Shown here: positions 33,201 to 48,200 of the stretch, piece by piece
How the letters are laid out: the number at the start of each line of letters is the position of its first letter
Position numbering within the stretch: the first letter of the stretch is position 1
NCBI GenBank assembly: GCA_903813345.2
Contig: CAIIXF020000001.1
Span: 21,101,915-21,165,914, forward strand
Reading direction: 5' to 3'
Source: Owenia fusiformis
Taxonomy: Eukaryota; Annelida; Polychaeta; Sabellida; Oweniidae
Length of the DNA: 64,000 bases
Notes under the pieces: model-generated
The model's input: only the letters and a program-made list of their open reading frames with translations
Databases searched by the model: none
Told to the model about the DNA's origin: nothing
Position numbers and translations under genes: made by a program

Positions 33201-36200
33201 TGGAATCAAGAAGAATAAAAATATAAGTATTGCATGATAAATGGTACAATGGTTTACATGTACCTATAGCTACATTTAGAAATTCAAGTAAACTGTATAT
33301 GGTCAATGATTTATTTGTTTACCATTTTCTATTACGTTCACCATCATGTCTTTAACAGACCCAGTAGCTTGCTCAGAGTGTGTGATAGTGGCATCATCAG
33401 CAGATGGTTCTTCATTATCACTACTCTCACCATCACTGGACATGGAGGATTCACTAGTAGGGTGATGGGCATCATTGTGGGCTGGATCATCATCGCTGCT
33501 TGAGTCGGTAGGTAAGAGCTCATCTGTGTGATAAAACAATTTTAGATGCAGTAGGGTAGATGTAGTGCAGAAATGTGTGCTACAATGTGTTTAAGTGCAA
33601 TTGATATTTAACATGAGACTGTTCAGATAGCATGAACCTGGAAATTACATGTACATGAGGTTTCTGAAATACTGGAAAAAATGTTCATTCAAAATTTATT
33701 ACGCATTTATACTATTAGCGAGATCAATAGTGCAAAAATAGTTTATTCATGGAACGAAGCGTGAAACTTTCCAGATATCATCAGGACACTATTCCCTTTG
33801 ATTTAAGAGCCAGAGCCATTTTTGTGGTTCACTAGAATGACCGGAAATTGCAAATACCCCCTCCCATAAAAATCCTGGGGGAGGGGGAGGGAAGAATTAT
33901 TTTTTTGTTGAATTTCTTTTTTGAATATGATTTAACTTCATTTTTAGTATGTTATTTTCAGTATTTAAAAGCAATTTTCAAGATTGCATCAGTATTTCTC
34001 ATGGATATTCATTGTTAAAGCCTGACCAAGGGCGACGCCCACTTTATCAACATGTTAAATATACAAGTTAATGAGTCTTCTATTATGAATACAATAATTA
34101 CCTAATAAGGCTGAATAGAATTGATAAGATTAAGTCAGTTATTTATGTTAAGATGATGGATGCTGTAAGTAAGTCAATTTCACTGTTAAAGGCTTGTGAA
34201 AGGCCACACCCTCTTGTAGATATAAAGATATGATAATATAGAATTCACAATTAATGATACATTATTTTGACTTTTAATGACAGCACTTTGACTAATTGAT
34301 ACAAGTTACCTTATTAAGTATCTTAACTGCAGTTCAAATATCCTATTTTGTGCATTTAAGCACTTCAACACTCTATTATCATTATCACTGACTTAGGTGC
34401 CAAGTCCCCACAGGGCAGTACATGCAAGATTGGCTTTAAAGCACTTGCATCTTTTTGTTGAGCATTGTTGTTTGCAGCTGCATTTTACTAGCATTTGGCA
34501 TGCATCTGAAGCTTGGGGCAATGTTTTCCACACTGGCACCCAAATCATTTTCCCAGCCTTTGTGGTAATGGATTCCCAACCCAATTGAAGGGAGGACTGA
34601 CATAGGTATAATTGGCCCCACAAATAAACTGCCTGGAATAGAACATGTTTGATATGCTGTTGTAAAGCATGCAACTTATGTTGGTGGGATGCTCTCAATT
34701 TGATTTGTTTTCTTTGTGAACATTTCTTGTCTTGCAGCATTTACAGTTGTTTCATTGTTGTCTCTATTGTATAAAATCACAACAAAACGTTCAATAATTG
34801 GCATAACTTTGGCTAACTTATTTGGATCTTCAGCCAAAGTTTTAAGTGCATTTGTCAACTCGGATAAGTAATCCAATTTTTCCATGCTGTTGTTTTTAAT
34901 TAACCGTGGAATCCAGATGTAGTGTCTGAACCAGTGTGGGCATGAAATAAGGGGAGACACATAGCCCTACCATGTCCAAGGGCAGCTGCCATTTCATGGG
35001 AAGTGAGATATCTTTAATTTTTCACCTTTTCCAAAACTATCTATTTTTTAACTTTGAGTTCTGATGATATACTGACTGCCAGACAGACAATATCAGTCTA
35101 CTGTTCTAATCGTCAATGTGTTGTACCCAGACTTTACTGCATGGTGGATGTGCTTATTCATGTGTTGATGGGGAAATGTCTTGAATGGGCATTGGGGGAT
35201 ATAATAATACATCTTACAATACATTGTTTATATCATCTCTAATAAATTCCAATTTGATGGTAACATCGCATCTACCTTTGGGCACTGAACATGATCATAT
35301 CCTGCAATTTGATTGGACATCGTATACTGATGATCGTGATTTTTAAATAAATTATAAGTACACGAAAGAATGATAGTATTATGGGAGCTACTCACTTCTT
35401 CTGGACTGATATTGAGGATACAATATCTTTGTTTTCTAATGAGTACATGTCATTTGAAGTCTCCAGAAGGGATTTCTCATCTATTCTATGGTTTCTTATA
35501 ATGCTTTCACATTATCTTTGAATCTTTGTTGTATGCTTATACTTTGTTCATGATTAGATAGGTCTTCATCTTGATCATTATTTATATTGTTCTCAAATTC
35601 AGTGATCAGCCTGGCCAATTCAGGGCCCCCAACCATCCACTAGAGTTGTCTGGTTGTCAAAGAGCCCCACCACTTGATTTATCTAGACTGTTATTCTGCT
35701 TGTGAACCTGGTCAGTAGCAATGGCTGAAAAGGTCCATCTTGAATTGGTAACAGTGAAGAAGTCTTTGGTGAAGGCTTCATAGACTTCTGGATGTATTTG
35801 TTGGAGTTGTAGCATATCCCTTATGTGAACTAGTAATCAGCAACCATATTGACTGGAGATAAAGAGGGTAATTGCCCTCTCTGATAGCCCACACTTAGTT
35901 AAGGCACAGTATTTCGATTAGAATGATAGGAAACCAAAACTTGAAGACTGGTACATTCTGTTGGTCAGCACACCATTCATCAAACTGTTAAATCACTTCA
36001 TCATATAGATTCTGGACAGCTGTATATTTAGCATAGGCTCTCTTGAGAATTTAGAGACTGCAGCCTGTGACTGTGGTGGCCCTTCTGGTTCTGGTTCAAT
36101 CCATGAAAGAGGTTTAATAGCCTAAATGTTCAGCATATGAAAAGTGGGCGTCGCCCATGATTAGTCTTTAACAATGATGAAAATCAAAGAGAAACCATCT

Positions 36201-39200
36201 GGAGATAAAGAGGAAAATTCTCCTGTCCTATAACCCTCACATAGTCAAGGCTCAATATTTGAATTTGAATAATCAGAAACCAAAGCTTGAAGACTGGTAC
36301 ATTCTGTTGGTCAGCACACCATTCATCAAACTGTTTAGGCACTTGGTCAGCACACGATTCATCAAACTGTTTAGGCACTTCATCAACTAGATTCTGGACA
36401 GTTGTATCTATAGCATAGGCTCTCTTGAGGAGAATATAGAGACTTGACATACATGTACATAGAATAGTGGATACATGTTGTAGATCTGGGACATCCGTTG
36501 CTTGCTTTCTTCTTTCTTCTAAACAGGGGTGTGATATGTTATAAGCCTTTAAGAAGTCAAATTCTAAGATTGATTATAGCACCTAACATCAAAAAGGTAT
36601 CTGGTGTTATCCAGAAAGCTGAAGTACATTCATTTGTTCAACTCATGATAAAGATTCAATAACCTAAATGTTCAAGATATGAAAAGTGGGCGTCGCCCAT
36701 GACTAGTCTTTAACAATGATGAAAATCGATGATAAATCATCTTGTTATGTTGCAAAACTTCTTTGTCATGAAAATGGCACACTGAAACTGCAGTATGACC
36801 ATATTCAAAGAAATTTTTTTATTAAAAAAAATTCCTAACTCTCCCCACCCCCACTGAATTTGGGGGGAGGGGGTACTTAGTATTTTTTGATCATTCTAGT
36901 GGACCACAAAAATGGCTCTGGCTCTTAAATCAAAGGGAATGGTATTCTGATGATATGTGGAAAGTTTCACGCTTCGTTCCATGAATGAACTATTTGCTTG
37001 TTTTCTTGCACTATTGATCTCGCTATATGGAGACTATAAGGATCAATCACACACTAAAAGTCAAGTGCTATACAAAGAAACAACCATTATTTGTGTTTCT
37101 TAATTAACATTGGTGCATTTTTCCTTACCATTGGCTCCCTCCTCCCATGGGTTGCCTCCCTTCTTCCCTTTCTTTCCTCCAGATTTTCTTGCTCGTCTTT
37201 TGTATAGCTTTGTCTTGTCTGTCACCAGGCCCAGTTCTAATATCTTGTCCTGCACCTTCTTCTTGGACCGCTTTATGCTCATCTCAGGTATAATGTTACC
37301 CATGATGTCTGGAAGTTACATTTTAAAATATTGTATTGGATACATCGAAGTCATAATACTGAGGGTGTTTGGGTCTTAATCTTTAGTGACTAGTGCTCTC
37401 TAGAGCAGCTAACATTTATTCATCAGATCTTGTTGATCAGAAAATTGACCTCTACCTTGCAAAAATACATATAATATGGGTGACAATGATCGTATAGATG
37501 TAATGCTATGGCATGAATGTTATTTATCAAAAAATAATTGGGACTTAAATCACCATTTTCAATTATACATCCCAGAAGTGTTTACTTACCATCAGCATCC
37601 TTGTGTTTCTCAAACAGTTCTCTCAACTCTGCTTCATGTTCCTCCAGCCACACACCCCTTGGAGCACCACTATAATGTAGAGCATACATTTATCCAGGTC
37701 ATGCATGGTGAGATATGTTGAAATGTTCCAGTTCTTGACTACACTGATGCAAATCATAAATCTAAGCAAATAAAATAGTCTAAAACTCCTGGTAAACAAT
37801 CCCCATCGAAATAATCCTTCACAACTGGACTCTAAAACACCCATGAAAAATTGTCTCTTCAAAATTAATTCTCAAATTCATTTTTCATATATATGACTCC
37901 AATTTACAGTGTATTGATCCACATGTTATTTTCCCATATGGGATCATTTATTCTTTATTGTCAAATTCTGGTCTTATTCGGAGAAGCACACATTTTGATG
38001 GCATCCTGTTCACTACCCATGATAGAGTTATTCCAAATTGCTTACCCCTTGGACTTTTTCAGAGATGCTGCATTCTCAATAAGTTCCAAGTTTGTAAGTT
38101 TCTTGATTATCTGCCTCCTGGTCTTGGTCTGGTCTATGATATGAACCATAATGTTGTCTACCACATCAAGGTCTAAAATCAAAGTTTTAATGACTGGATT
38201 AAATATTAATTCATTATGTTTTATTATTACAATCATATAAAGTGTAGGAATCTCATCATTGATTGTAAGTGATGAATTTCCCATCTGATTGTACAGAGGT
38301 TTGGAAAATGGAAACAAGATTATTGCTCATAGAGCAAAAATAGAATAAATCTAGTATTCACCTCCGCCCTCCATATCCCTGTATTGTTCATAAAGCTGCT
38401 GCAGTTCCATCTCCTCTTCTTCTGACCACAAAACTTTCCCACTCTTTGCCCTGCAACACACAACAACAATTAGTGAATGGTCACAAGAATTACTTTACAT
38501 TCAATTTATGATTTAGACTTTTTATTTTTACAAGAATTTAGTAGTTCAGCAAACACACCAACCTCTGACTTGACTCAATTACTTTACTAGACATCAACCA
38601 ATCTTTATACATTCTAACACATTTACACAAAAAATTGTGGTTGAGCAATGACAGACTCTGACTGAGTAAGCGTTTTCAAGATTTTTCAGTATTATAAAGA
38701 GTGAGGCAGATCAAATCACACTTGTTCAGGGTACTGGAAACATAACATGACTTACTCTGCTTTATAGGTGCCATAACCTCCCTCCATCAACTCAGTGGAT
38801 TCACGTACATTCTTCCAGAATAAAATTTCAATGAACACTTTGTCATTCTTAGCCGCAACCTCAAAGAATTTGCGAACAATGAAGTGGGCAAATTTCACCA
38901 ACTCCTGGATCAAAAATAAAGTTTGAATAAGCATTTATTATAGCATCTAAAATATATACAATCTGATGCTAGTGTAGTTTTAAAAGTTAGTATTCTAACT
39001 ATAATTTACAAAATATAAATGACCTTAATCTTTCTTTGCAAGTTTCTGACACAAAACTTGTAGTTTCACAATGTAATTTCACAACGAGTACCATACCAAT
39101 TATTTGTACCTTCATATGCTGTGACTTAGCTGAGGGGTGGAACATTATTTCTTGGAAGATCCTGAATAGCCTCATTTGGAACAACATTCCAGGCAGGTCT

Positions 39201-42200
39201 AGATCTACAGCCATGCGGTGAAACATCTTTACACATGCATGGTTTGTCTGGTTGGAGTTCTTCTTAAAGTCAGCAAACAATAGAGTGTAGGCCTTCAGGA
39301 CGTTTGTCTGGCAGAACCTAGGAATAAAAGTTGACAAATTTAACACCTTTGTTTCCCAGAGAACTAGCTTTTTCTTCAGAATTTACAATCCATAAAACAT
39401 TCTACGCCTTTTGAATGAATGGATTATACAATGAAGTTGTTCAGTCATTTAGTGCTGGCTGGTTTAGAGGAAGTCTACTTCAACAAGGCATTAACAAGAA
39501 AAATGAGACAACCTGCCATTTGTTACACATGCTGAATGCCAAACACCATCCAGAAAAAAGTAACTTTATGTCATGTGATGGTGACAATAAAAAACCTAAT
39601 TATGTCAGTGTTCTCCCCTTACCTTTTTTAACCAACAAAACATCTGAAGTTTTCAAAATCCCAACTGGGTAAAAAAAGGAATTTCAACTACTTCAACAGT
39701 AGAGACATTTGTATGATCACATCATCTTCATCCTATTGTACATAAGACGTATTGTAAGCCTATATACATACCTTCTGATGAAGCCTCCAAATTCAAACTC
39801 AGTTTCACTTTCATGGAACTGTGGCATTTCATCTTCTGTATCTAAAAAAACAAAGGAAAATACAATTGTTTATTTGATGGTTATTTCAATTCCAAACTTG
39901 AAAAAGCATAAAGATCTACCAAACAAGACCATAAGTTATTGAATGATTTGAAGTGCAATACAGGATATATTCTGCTCGAGAAATTCTGTATTGGAGTGCC
40001 AATACAGAATATCGAGACAGAATATATCCTGTATTGCACTTCAAATCATTTATTTGTATTTTTGGTCTATGTGGGGTTTTTAGGGAGTAGTCATTAAAGA
40101 TATACATTTGAGCAATATAATAGTGATTACTTTAATTGCTTACCTTCATTTATTACTAACCATATCTCTTTTACCATTTTCTTGATCTCACCTTAGTTGG
40201 GGGATAATTCATGGGTGGTCTTTTTAGGGGAGGGTTGGCGGGTAAATACTTACAAGATTCGCTCAGATATCAAGAGCTACCTCCAGCCTCAATAAAAAAT
40301 GGAAGGAAATTGATGATTTTCTGCGCGTGCGCGTTGACCTACATTGAACTGTATCTCCTGGCAACCAGTTTTGTTTACATGCAAACTTCAGAATTGAAAT
40401 GTTATAATTGACTAACTCCCATAAAAAACACATAAAACCAATTAATTTATTATTAATTGTTATTTAATAACGTTTTTATCGTGTGATCTTAGGCCAAAAC
40501 ATTTTAATCAGGAGATAATCCCTAAGAATTATTCTGTAATCTCTGTATTGCTACTGAGATTGTCCCCACCTCATACCAATATTTTCTGTATTGCTTTGGA
40601 GATGATCAATGGAGACAATCTCAGTAGCAATACAGATTGGTACAGCACAAGAACTGACCAATCAGAGGGCTTCATTTTACAGATCATGCGATAAATGCAC
40701 CTACCTTCTTCTTGTGAGTGGTCTGACTCTTCTATAGGTGGGGGAGGGGGTGCTGGCTCTAAAAATACATCATTAATACATAGTAATTTTAGGAAATAAT
40801 TACAAATCTACAGGTCACAAGTAAATTCAGAGAAGTTGTCATGTTATTTGTTTCTTTATACATGCAAAACTAAATCAGCTAGTCCGAAAAACGTTATTTC
40901 AATATTTTTGGAAAGTAAGCTGCATAATTTATTCTGCCAAATATTTGATTGTAATCATGGGATAAACTCGACCCGATATCAAGTAATTTCTCTTGATATG
41001 ATTTTGTAGATCATAGATATCAAATATCAATACTTGTGAGCAAAATTGGTTGATACAAATGCTCTCACTCTAAAAGATCTGATATGGAATAGATTGTCCT
41101 TTCTTGAGTTATTAATAACAAATCTAGTTGTTATACATGTACTGTCTTAAAGTCTTACGGTGTAGGTTTGCCATGAAGACTTCTCTAAGTGCCATGAATT
41201 CATCTTCTGGCGACATGTCAGCTGAGCCAAATTCATCATTCTCTGGCCACACCTCTCTAAATATAGCAGGTATATGAATATGATACCAGCATTTTATAGC
41301 AAAAGTACAGCTTTGGTAGGAGATTCATGTTAAGTCAAATACATACATTTCAATCCATTTCATTCAATAAAACAATTTAAATGATAAAACAATGATGGTA
41401 TTAGTGTAAATAATGTCACATTGCATGTATTATTTTTAGATCAATACAGTGACAATGTCAGTAATATATTATTAATATAATATAAATTACCTTGCAGCCC
41501 TAAACAGTGCAATAGCCTCCCCTGGTCTGTTTTCTCTCAGTGACTCCTGCACCCGCATCATAGCATCCATTCTTAATACAAAAGAAACATTAATTCATTA
41601 GCAGTTTGAGAGTAACAGAAATATTGGCTTCTTATCTTGATGTATTTGAAAAACTTTATATCATTTTACAGCTTATTTTGAAGCTGCTGAATGTAAAGGA
41701 ATCATGGATCAGTTGTAATGCTTTTTTCCAAATTCAAAATAGGAATATGAGCCTAACATGAAAGCAACAAGCCAATCAGCCCTAGATGAACCCATGTTGT
41801 AAATAAATATGAATCATCTCAGTGTATCGTTCAAGGACAGCGCGAGAGCTCAGTATGCAATAAGTAGCCTTTTACCTCTGCTGGTCTATGTCTTCCTCCG
41901 AGGCAGCATCAAATGGAGTTACATCTTCAGGAATATTCCCCCGACCCTGGAATATTGCAGACAGGTCACTGGACACTTCATCCCACATGTCATCGAGTTG
42001 CTCTGGAGAAAACTCTGCTTCAACAGTTGGAGGTGGGGCTAAAATAGAAATTTAATTCCTTTTAATCATTTTATTTTGTATTGAATGCAGCAAGGAAGGT
42101 ATACATATACAGGATGGTCAATATAATTTATAACACATACCTGCTTGCCAATATAAGTTACAACACATACCTGCTTGTTGCTTCTTCTTCTTTTTGGATT

Positions 42201-45200
42201 TCTTGCGTTTTTTCTGCACCATCAGATGACTATGCCCCTTGGAATATTTCTCAAGCATCTTAGTATAGAGGTGTGTAGCATCCACAAGGTCAGTCAGGAA
42301 TGCCCTATGTGGATCACAATCAATATTGATTTTGAAGTACTTTGTTTATCATATGAAGGCAGTGTTCGCGCTAGCCATTAACATTTTTGAGTCCCAGGGA
42401 AGCAACCAATTTGAAAAATCTGAGACCCCATCTAATTTTTTTGCGTCCCTCTTATTTCTTCGCAAAGTTCAAGAAAATATTGTGAAAGTGAAAATAAAGT
42501 GGGCGATAATAGAGTGCTTACACTAAAATGGGATAAAAATGACATATATTGTAATTTGATGCATCCTCCCGATAAATATCTATCACTGGGTCCTTTTCAC
42601 ACAATTCTTAAGTAATGTTATACCAAAATAATCCGAAATGAATTAAGGAAATGCTCAAATTAAGAGTTTTGTTTTCACATTTTACAAACTTGCGATCTTG
42701 AAGGTCATGTCAAGGTCGTGAACTTTTGCTTCTTTTTATTATCATTTCTCCTTATTCTGAAGACTTTTAGATGAAAAACCTCGATCTATCATTAAACAAT
42801 TATCTTGATGTATAACATTAGATCAATATATAATGGTTTCTAGTGGAAATAATAAAGATAATCGTGAAAAACAATCGTTTCAATTTGTGGGGAACCACAG
42901 GGGATTTCTGCAATATTGTATGTTTTGATCTTCCATTTCGTTTGCGGCATTTTCCGGAATATATCGGAACCAATCAAAATCCATGTCTCATACTGGAAAC
43001 TCTTCGGTAGTCATGATAGCCAATCAGATTTGTCGATATAAATATACCTGGATCATTGCTCGTATATCAAGGTAGTGAGTTTGAAAATCTTGATGAAAAT
43101 CATGTTTCACCGCTACTGTGCTGCAGTAAAAGTTATCTTGAAGCAGTTTATAATTTTTGCGTCCTAGGGACGTAAGTTCATTTTGATTTTTACGTCCAAC
43201 CTTCTGAAATTTCCGTAAAAATGGCAAAAAACGGCGTCAACGCGAACACTGTGAAGGTGAATCCGTTTTACTGGTATTAATCTATTTTCCTATTGTAGTT
43301 CATATCTATTTGATGAGTGAGATTTCTACTGAGGCTCTCTTCTTTATCTTCCACATAACGGGACGTTAAAAAATGGTTCACTTGCTTCACCGAAGGCACT
43401 TGTACCCCCTCTCCAAAATCAATGTTTATTGAGTGTTTAATGGCAAGTTTACCAATGGGATAGAGACTCACCTGGACTGCCTGCTCTCATTGAAGTTCTT
43501 CAATAAGTTGATAAAGGTGTCTCTGTATTCCATGAGGTAGAAAACATTTCCTGCACAAATAGAAATTTTAGTTATTCACAGAGAAAATCTAATCTAATCC
43601 TTACTATGGTACTTACTGGGATCTATTGTTGTAAGGTATGCATATGCATTATAAATTGATGCATAATTATAACAAAATTTGAAAAATAAATATGAATTTA
43701 TTCTTTCACTTACTGTTAAATATTTAAGTGATGAAGATCTCTACATTGTACAAAGATACTTGATTAAATTCATTTCAGTATTTTTTGAATAGAATAGGTT
43801 TTCTTCAACGATTTTACTCAAAATGTTTCCGTTTTTGGCTTAAAATGTTCACTACATACTGTGATCCTAACAATATGCATGTGTAAAGACATACCTTTTA
43901 TCACATTGGCACTCTCTCTCAGTTGTGGATCTTTGGAGCTGTCCATTGCAAAGAGTGTCTGTAGTAGCTCATAATAGGCCCTCAAAGCAATGTGCACCCT
44001 ATTAAATGCAAATAATAATACAAACTATAGGATAAACACATAAGTCAAATCATTTTGTAAATGTGTATTATCGTATTAATGTTTGATTTTTTGTTTTGTA
44101 TTTCCTTCTCTTCCATATCAACACTTGGGTGGACTGACTTTTTCACATCAGCCCTTAGTGCAAATTCATCCTGTGTTTTCATTAACCTTTTGCAATTTAA
44201 TTATAACTATAAATCAATAAATGCAAATGGTTGCCAGGAAGGTTATGAGGAGATCATTAACATCTTGACAATAAAAAGACAACATAATTGTTATACATTC
44301 ACTGTCATATCGTTGTGTAATACTGAAATTGAACATTACCTCCTTGACCAAATTTTTGCATCCTTTTTCTCCATGCTTATCATCTCAAAGTATGTTGTCA
44401 GGTTGGTCTGTACAAAGTGGAAGGCCTGGGAGGACATTGTCTCTCTGTGGAGAAAAATAATCATTTTCAGTATCTCAATGTTTAGTTCAATATATTTATG
44501 TACAATATATACTATGATTTCACAGATACTGTTCCTAAATTTGAAATCAGCAAAATTATTGGTATGCAACAAAACATCCATCTACTCAATCACTACACCT
44601 TAACATATTTTAACATTGGGAACGGGTTATCATTTCATGAAACCTCCCAAAGGGCTGTTTGTAAATCAATGTTGTGTGTAAAACCCTTAAATAATAATTC
44701 CCACTCTTAAAAATAAGTGAAGAGGTTTTTAACATACCCTATGACATCTATCCGGAATTTATAGAGTCTGGAGAACTCCATGAAGAACCTCATGGCCCAG
44801 AGATAGTACGTCTCATCATTGTCCTGAGTCTTAGAATGGTTGATGTTGTCCTGGAAACATACATATTTTAGCAATCATGTATTAATTGGCTATTTGTTTC
44901 ATGTTTTTTTCTGCAGTATTTTTAGGAGAATGTAATATCTAAAAAGAGTTTTGGATGCTATTTTTAGTTTATGAGTAATCTCGGAATGCATCCAATATTA
45001 ATAAAAAATTGACTCTGTTGTTGAATAACTTCAGCAATACAAAGTAAATGGAAATCAACACATAATAAAAAAAATCAAGAAAATAAAACTATATTACGTG
45101 CCAAGTTACATGTAAATGTCAGGTTTATAAAACAGGGAAAAAAATATAGATACAATGTTGTACCGAGTAACAAGGAAAAGATGTATAAAAGTGACATCTG

Positions 45201-48200
45201 AAGAACTCCACTATTTACAACAATACCTAGAAATCTAATGTACATAGAGTTGGTTACCTTGACAGCATACATCAGAGGATTATAGCAGTTCTCAAGGAAG
45301 TTCACGCAGAAATCTTTCAGAAACATCCGGATGCTAAGCGTCGACCTCCGGGTCAAATCTGCCTCTGTGATTGGTTTACGATTTTTGCCTCGCTTTTTAG
45401 GGCGTTTTTCATGATCAAATGAGATATTGTTGACTTCTCCTAAAGATCGATGGTATATCATGCTGTTCTCAGTGATTGACTGCATATTGGAGACAACATA
45501 TGTACCACCAAATCTCGAGTGCCTGTAATGCAATATACATAATATTTACATGTTTTTTTTATTTTGTAAGACTGTGGTGTGTATGCCAGAAGGCTGGTAT
45601 AATATCCCTTTTTGCACAAAATATTACTCTAAAAAGTCTTTTTCAATCTCTTTGAAAAGCATGGTGTCCTATTATTTCTATAGGGTTTAAGGACTAACAA
45701 CAAGCTGAACAACATTCGTAATATTGGTCATCTGTGCATCGTTCATTGAAATTGTGTAAATGTAGAATTACTACAATGAAATAATGAAGGCCTCACCTTG
45801 TACTGAATTTCTTCATGTTTGCTTTTTTCTGTGCCCTCTCCTTCTCTCGTACCAGCTCAAGTTCCCTAGAAAAATGTCAGGTTTTTGAAATCTGCACTTC
45901 TTGTATCATTAAAACAAGACAGACCGTAATAAATATTGTATTTGAAGAAGATAACACCAAGTAGATTTAAACACCCAGTCGGATTTTTGAAAGTACACAA
46001 GAGTCATTAGCTCTAAACTTGGACATTATCTTAAAGCTGTAAAAATTAAAATTGAATCCAAGGAGTAGTTTTCCTGGAATCTTAATGACAAGATTTTTTT
46101 GAAACATTTGATTTTCAAAGGATTTCAAAGAGTTTTTGCTGTGAATTTTTGGGAGAATCTGGAAATTGTAATATAAAATTAAAGGCAATATTTCATTGTC
46201 TAAATTGTATCAGATGCTGGCACAGTTTTGCCGGAAGTTTGGAAGAAGTAACTTTTGGCAATGCAGTATGTTAGAGTAACCTAGTAGGTGTAAGAAAATA
46301 TAAGGTGATGGCCTTTAAAGTGGTAAAAACAATTTTCACGGCCGAATTGGACTTCAATTCCTGCGATTTCAGGGGGTACTATGAGACTATTTCATAACAT
46401 AAAGGATATAGTTGTTATTGTTCTGCTTTCTACAGCACACATTACTAGTCCAAAGATGAATAATATCCTAAAGTTATAGCCCGATATCTGTATTAGTCTC
46501 AGAAATATTGCAATTAATAGGAAAAAATATGCAATTTTAGTCATTTTTAAGTCTCACGTATCTTATATTTGTAGCTTCCAGCAAAAGATGGCAGCTTAAA
46601 TAGGTCAAAATTGTTTTCTAAAAACTAATTCAAGCTTTGTTTCATATTGTAATACAATTATAATAATGATAATGTACTTTTTATGATTTTTAATATGACT
46701 TTATAGTACCCTACCCCTGGAAAGTGGGTGTGGTCAATGTTATCATTTTGCAGCATACAATTAAAAACTTGTATTGATAGAAAGCAAATCAATGCATTTT
46801 TAACATTTTCACTTGTTACTTGACATTGTAATTCATTTATTACTAAAATATAGGACTCTACATATTTTATATATACGTTTTCAATTTTGTACAATGTATC
46901 ATGATGAAATCTAATAGGCTGTTTCATTTTCAGTGTTCACTAACGCATGAAATGTAAGTCACAATGTTTCCAAATTACCTTTGCAATGAGAAAGTACCAC
47001 AAAGACTACATAATATGAGCAGTTTCAAGGTCCTAATACTAATACTTACCAATCTATCGGCGTTCAAAAATAGAGAAAGCTGTCGTGAGTGCAGTTTTAA
47101 CTAACTTTGAACTGAAACTGCTGCTTAATGAATATTTTTCTCAACATCTGTGACTTTTTTAGACCCCAAACATAAGATACCAAGACATAATGCTACCAAG
47201 TTCTGATATTGGAAGTTTCAGAGCTCTAGATCAAATATTCACTTCTGCATGTACTTTTAAAAAGACCCAAAAGGACAAAAAAACTGTCAGATATCGTGAA
47301 AAATATGAAAGGGATGAAAGATGCACTATTCAGAACAATTTATCTCTTAAATGTTACTTTTATTTGACATAATTTCTGATTCTGCCTCCAGTTAGTACCA
47401 CCAATAATACATATGAGAAGACTTAACGTCATAGTAAGTGGAAGTACAGATCTATTGGCTTCTGAAAATGGGAAAAGCTGTAGCAAGTATGATTTTCACC
47501 AGTTTTTCATCTAAGACTGCAACTTTCTGAATTTTCTTTTTACAAACTGCACAGTAAGACCAAAGACATTAAAGGAAACCTGGTCATTGTACCACCAATA
47601 ATAAGTAAAAATAATATTGGTAATATATACCAAGTGTTTACTTTAATTCCAAGGCATCTGAATTGATAAATAAATGAAATCAGTACTTTATTGTATCTTG
47701 GGACAAAATACACTGTTTGAATGCTTAAACTTGACATCAAAGTATCAAGTGAAAGATACGTTGTTATATACAGCTATATATCACTTTAACTGACTTTACT
47801 CTTCAATTTGAAATATGCCTGGCCATCCTAAGAAAAATGTGACGGAGGGTGCATGGTATAATTGGTAATTAAGCTCTTCTAGAGTTTAAAGCTCCCACAA
47901 TTTTTAAAAACGAAATGGAGAATAACATGTGAAAGTATAGGATGGACTTATTGATATTTTCATGAGAGAGCGTGTAACTCCTAGTAAGCACTTCAAGTTT
48001 CAGTTCTAAATAAAATACAGTTTAGTTAAAAAATTGTTAAGAATACATACATTTTTTCACAATCACAATTTCACCATTTCTGACTGTATTTTGCATATTT
48101 CTAGGTGTCAATGGTTCAATGATTATTTGATATAACCTCCTGAAACTACTCTCATATATATTTGGTGGTGCAGTGATATGGAATCCTGTCGTTTGGGGTC

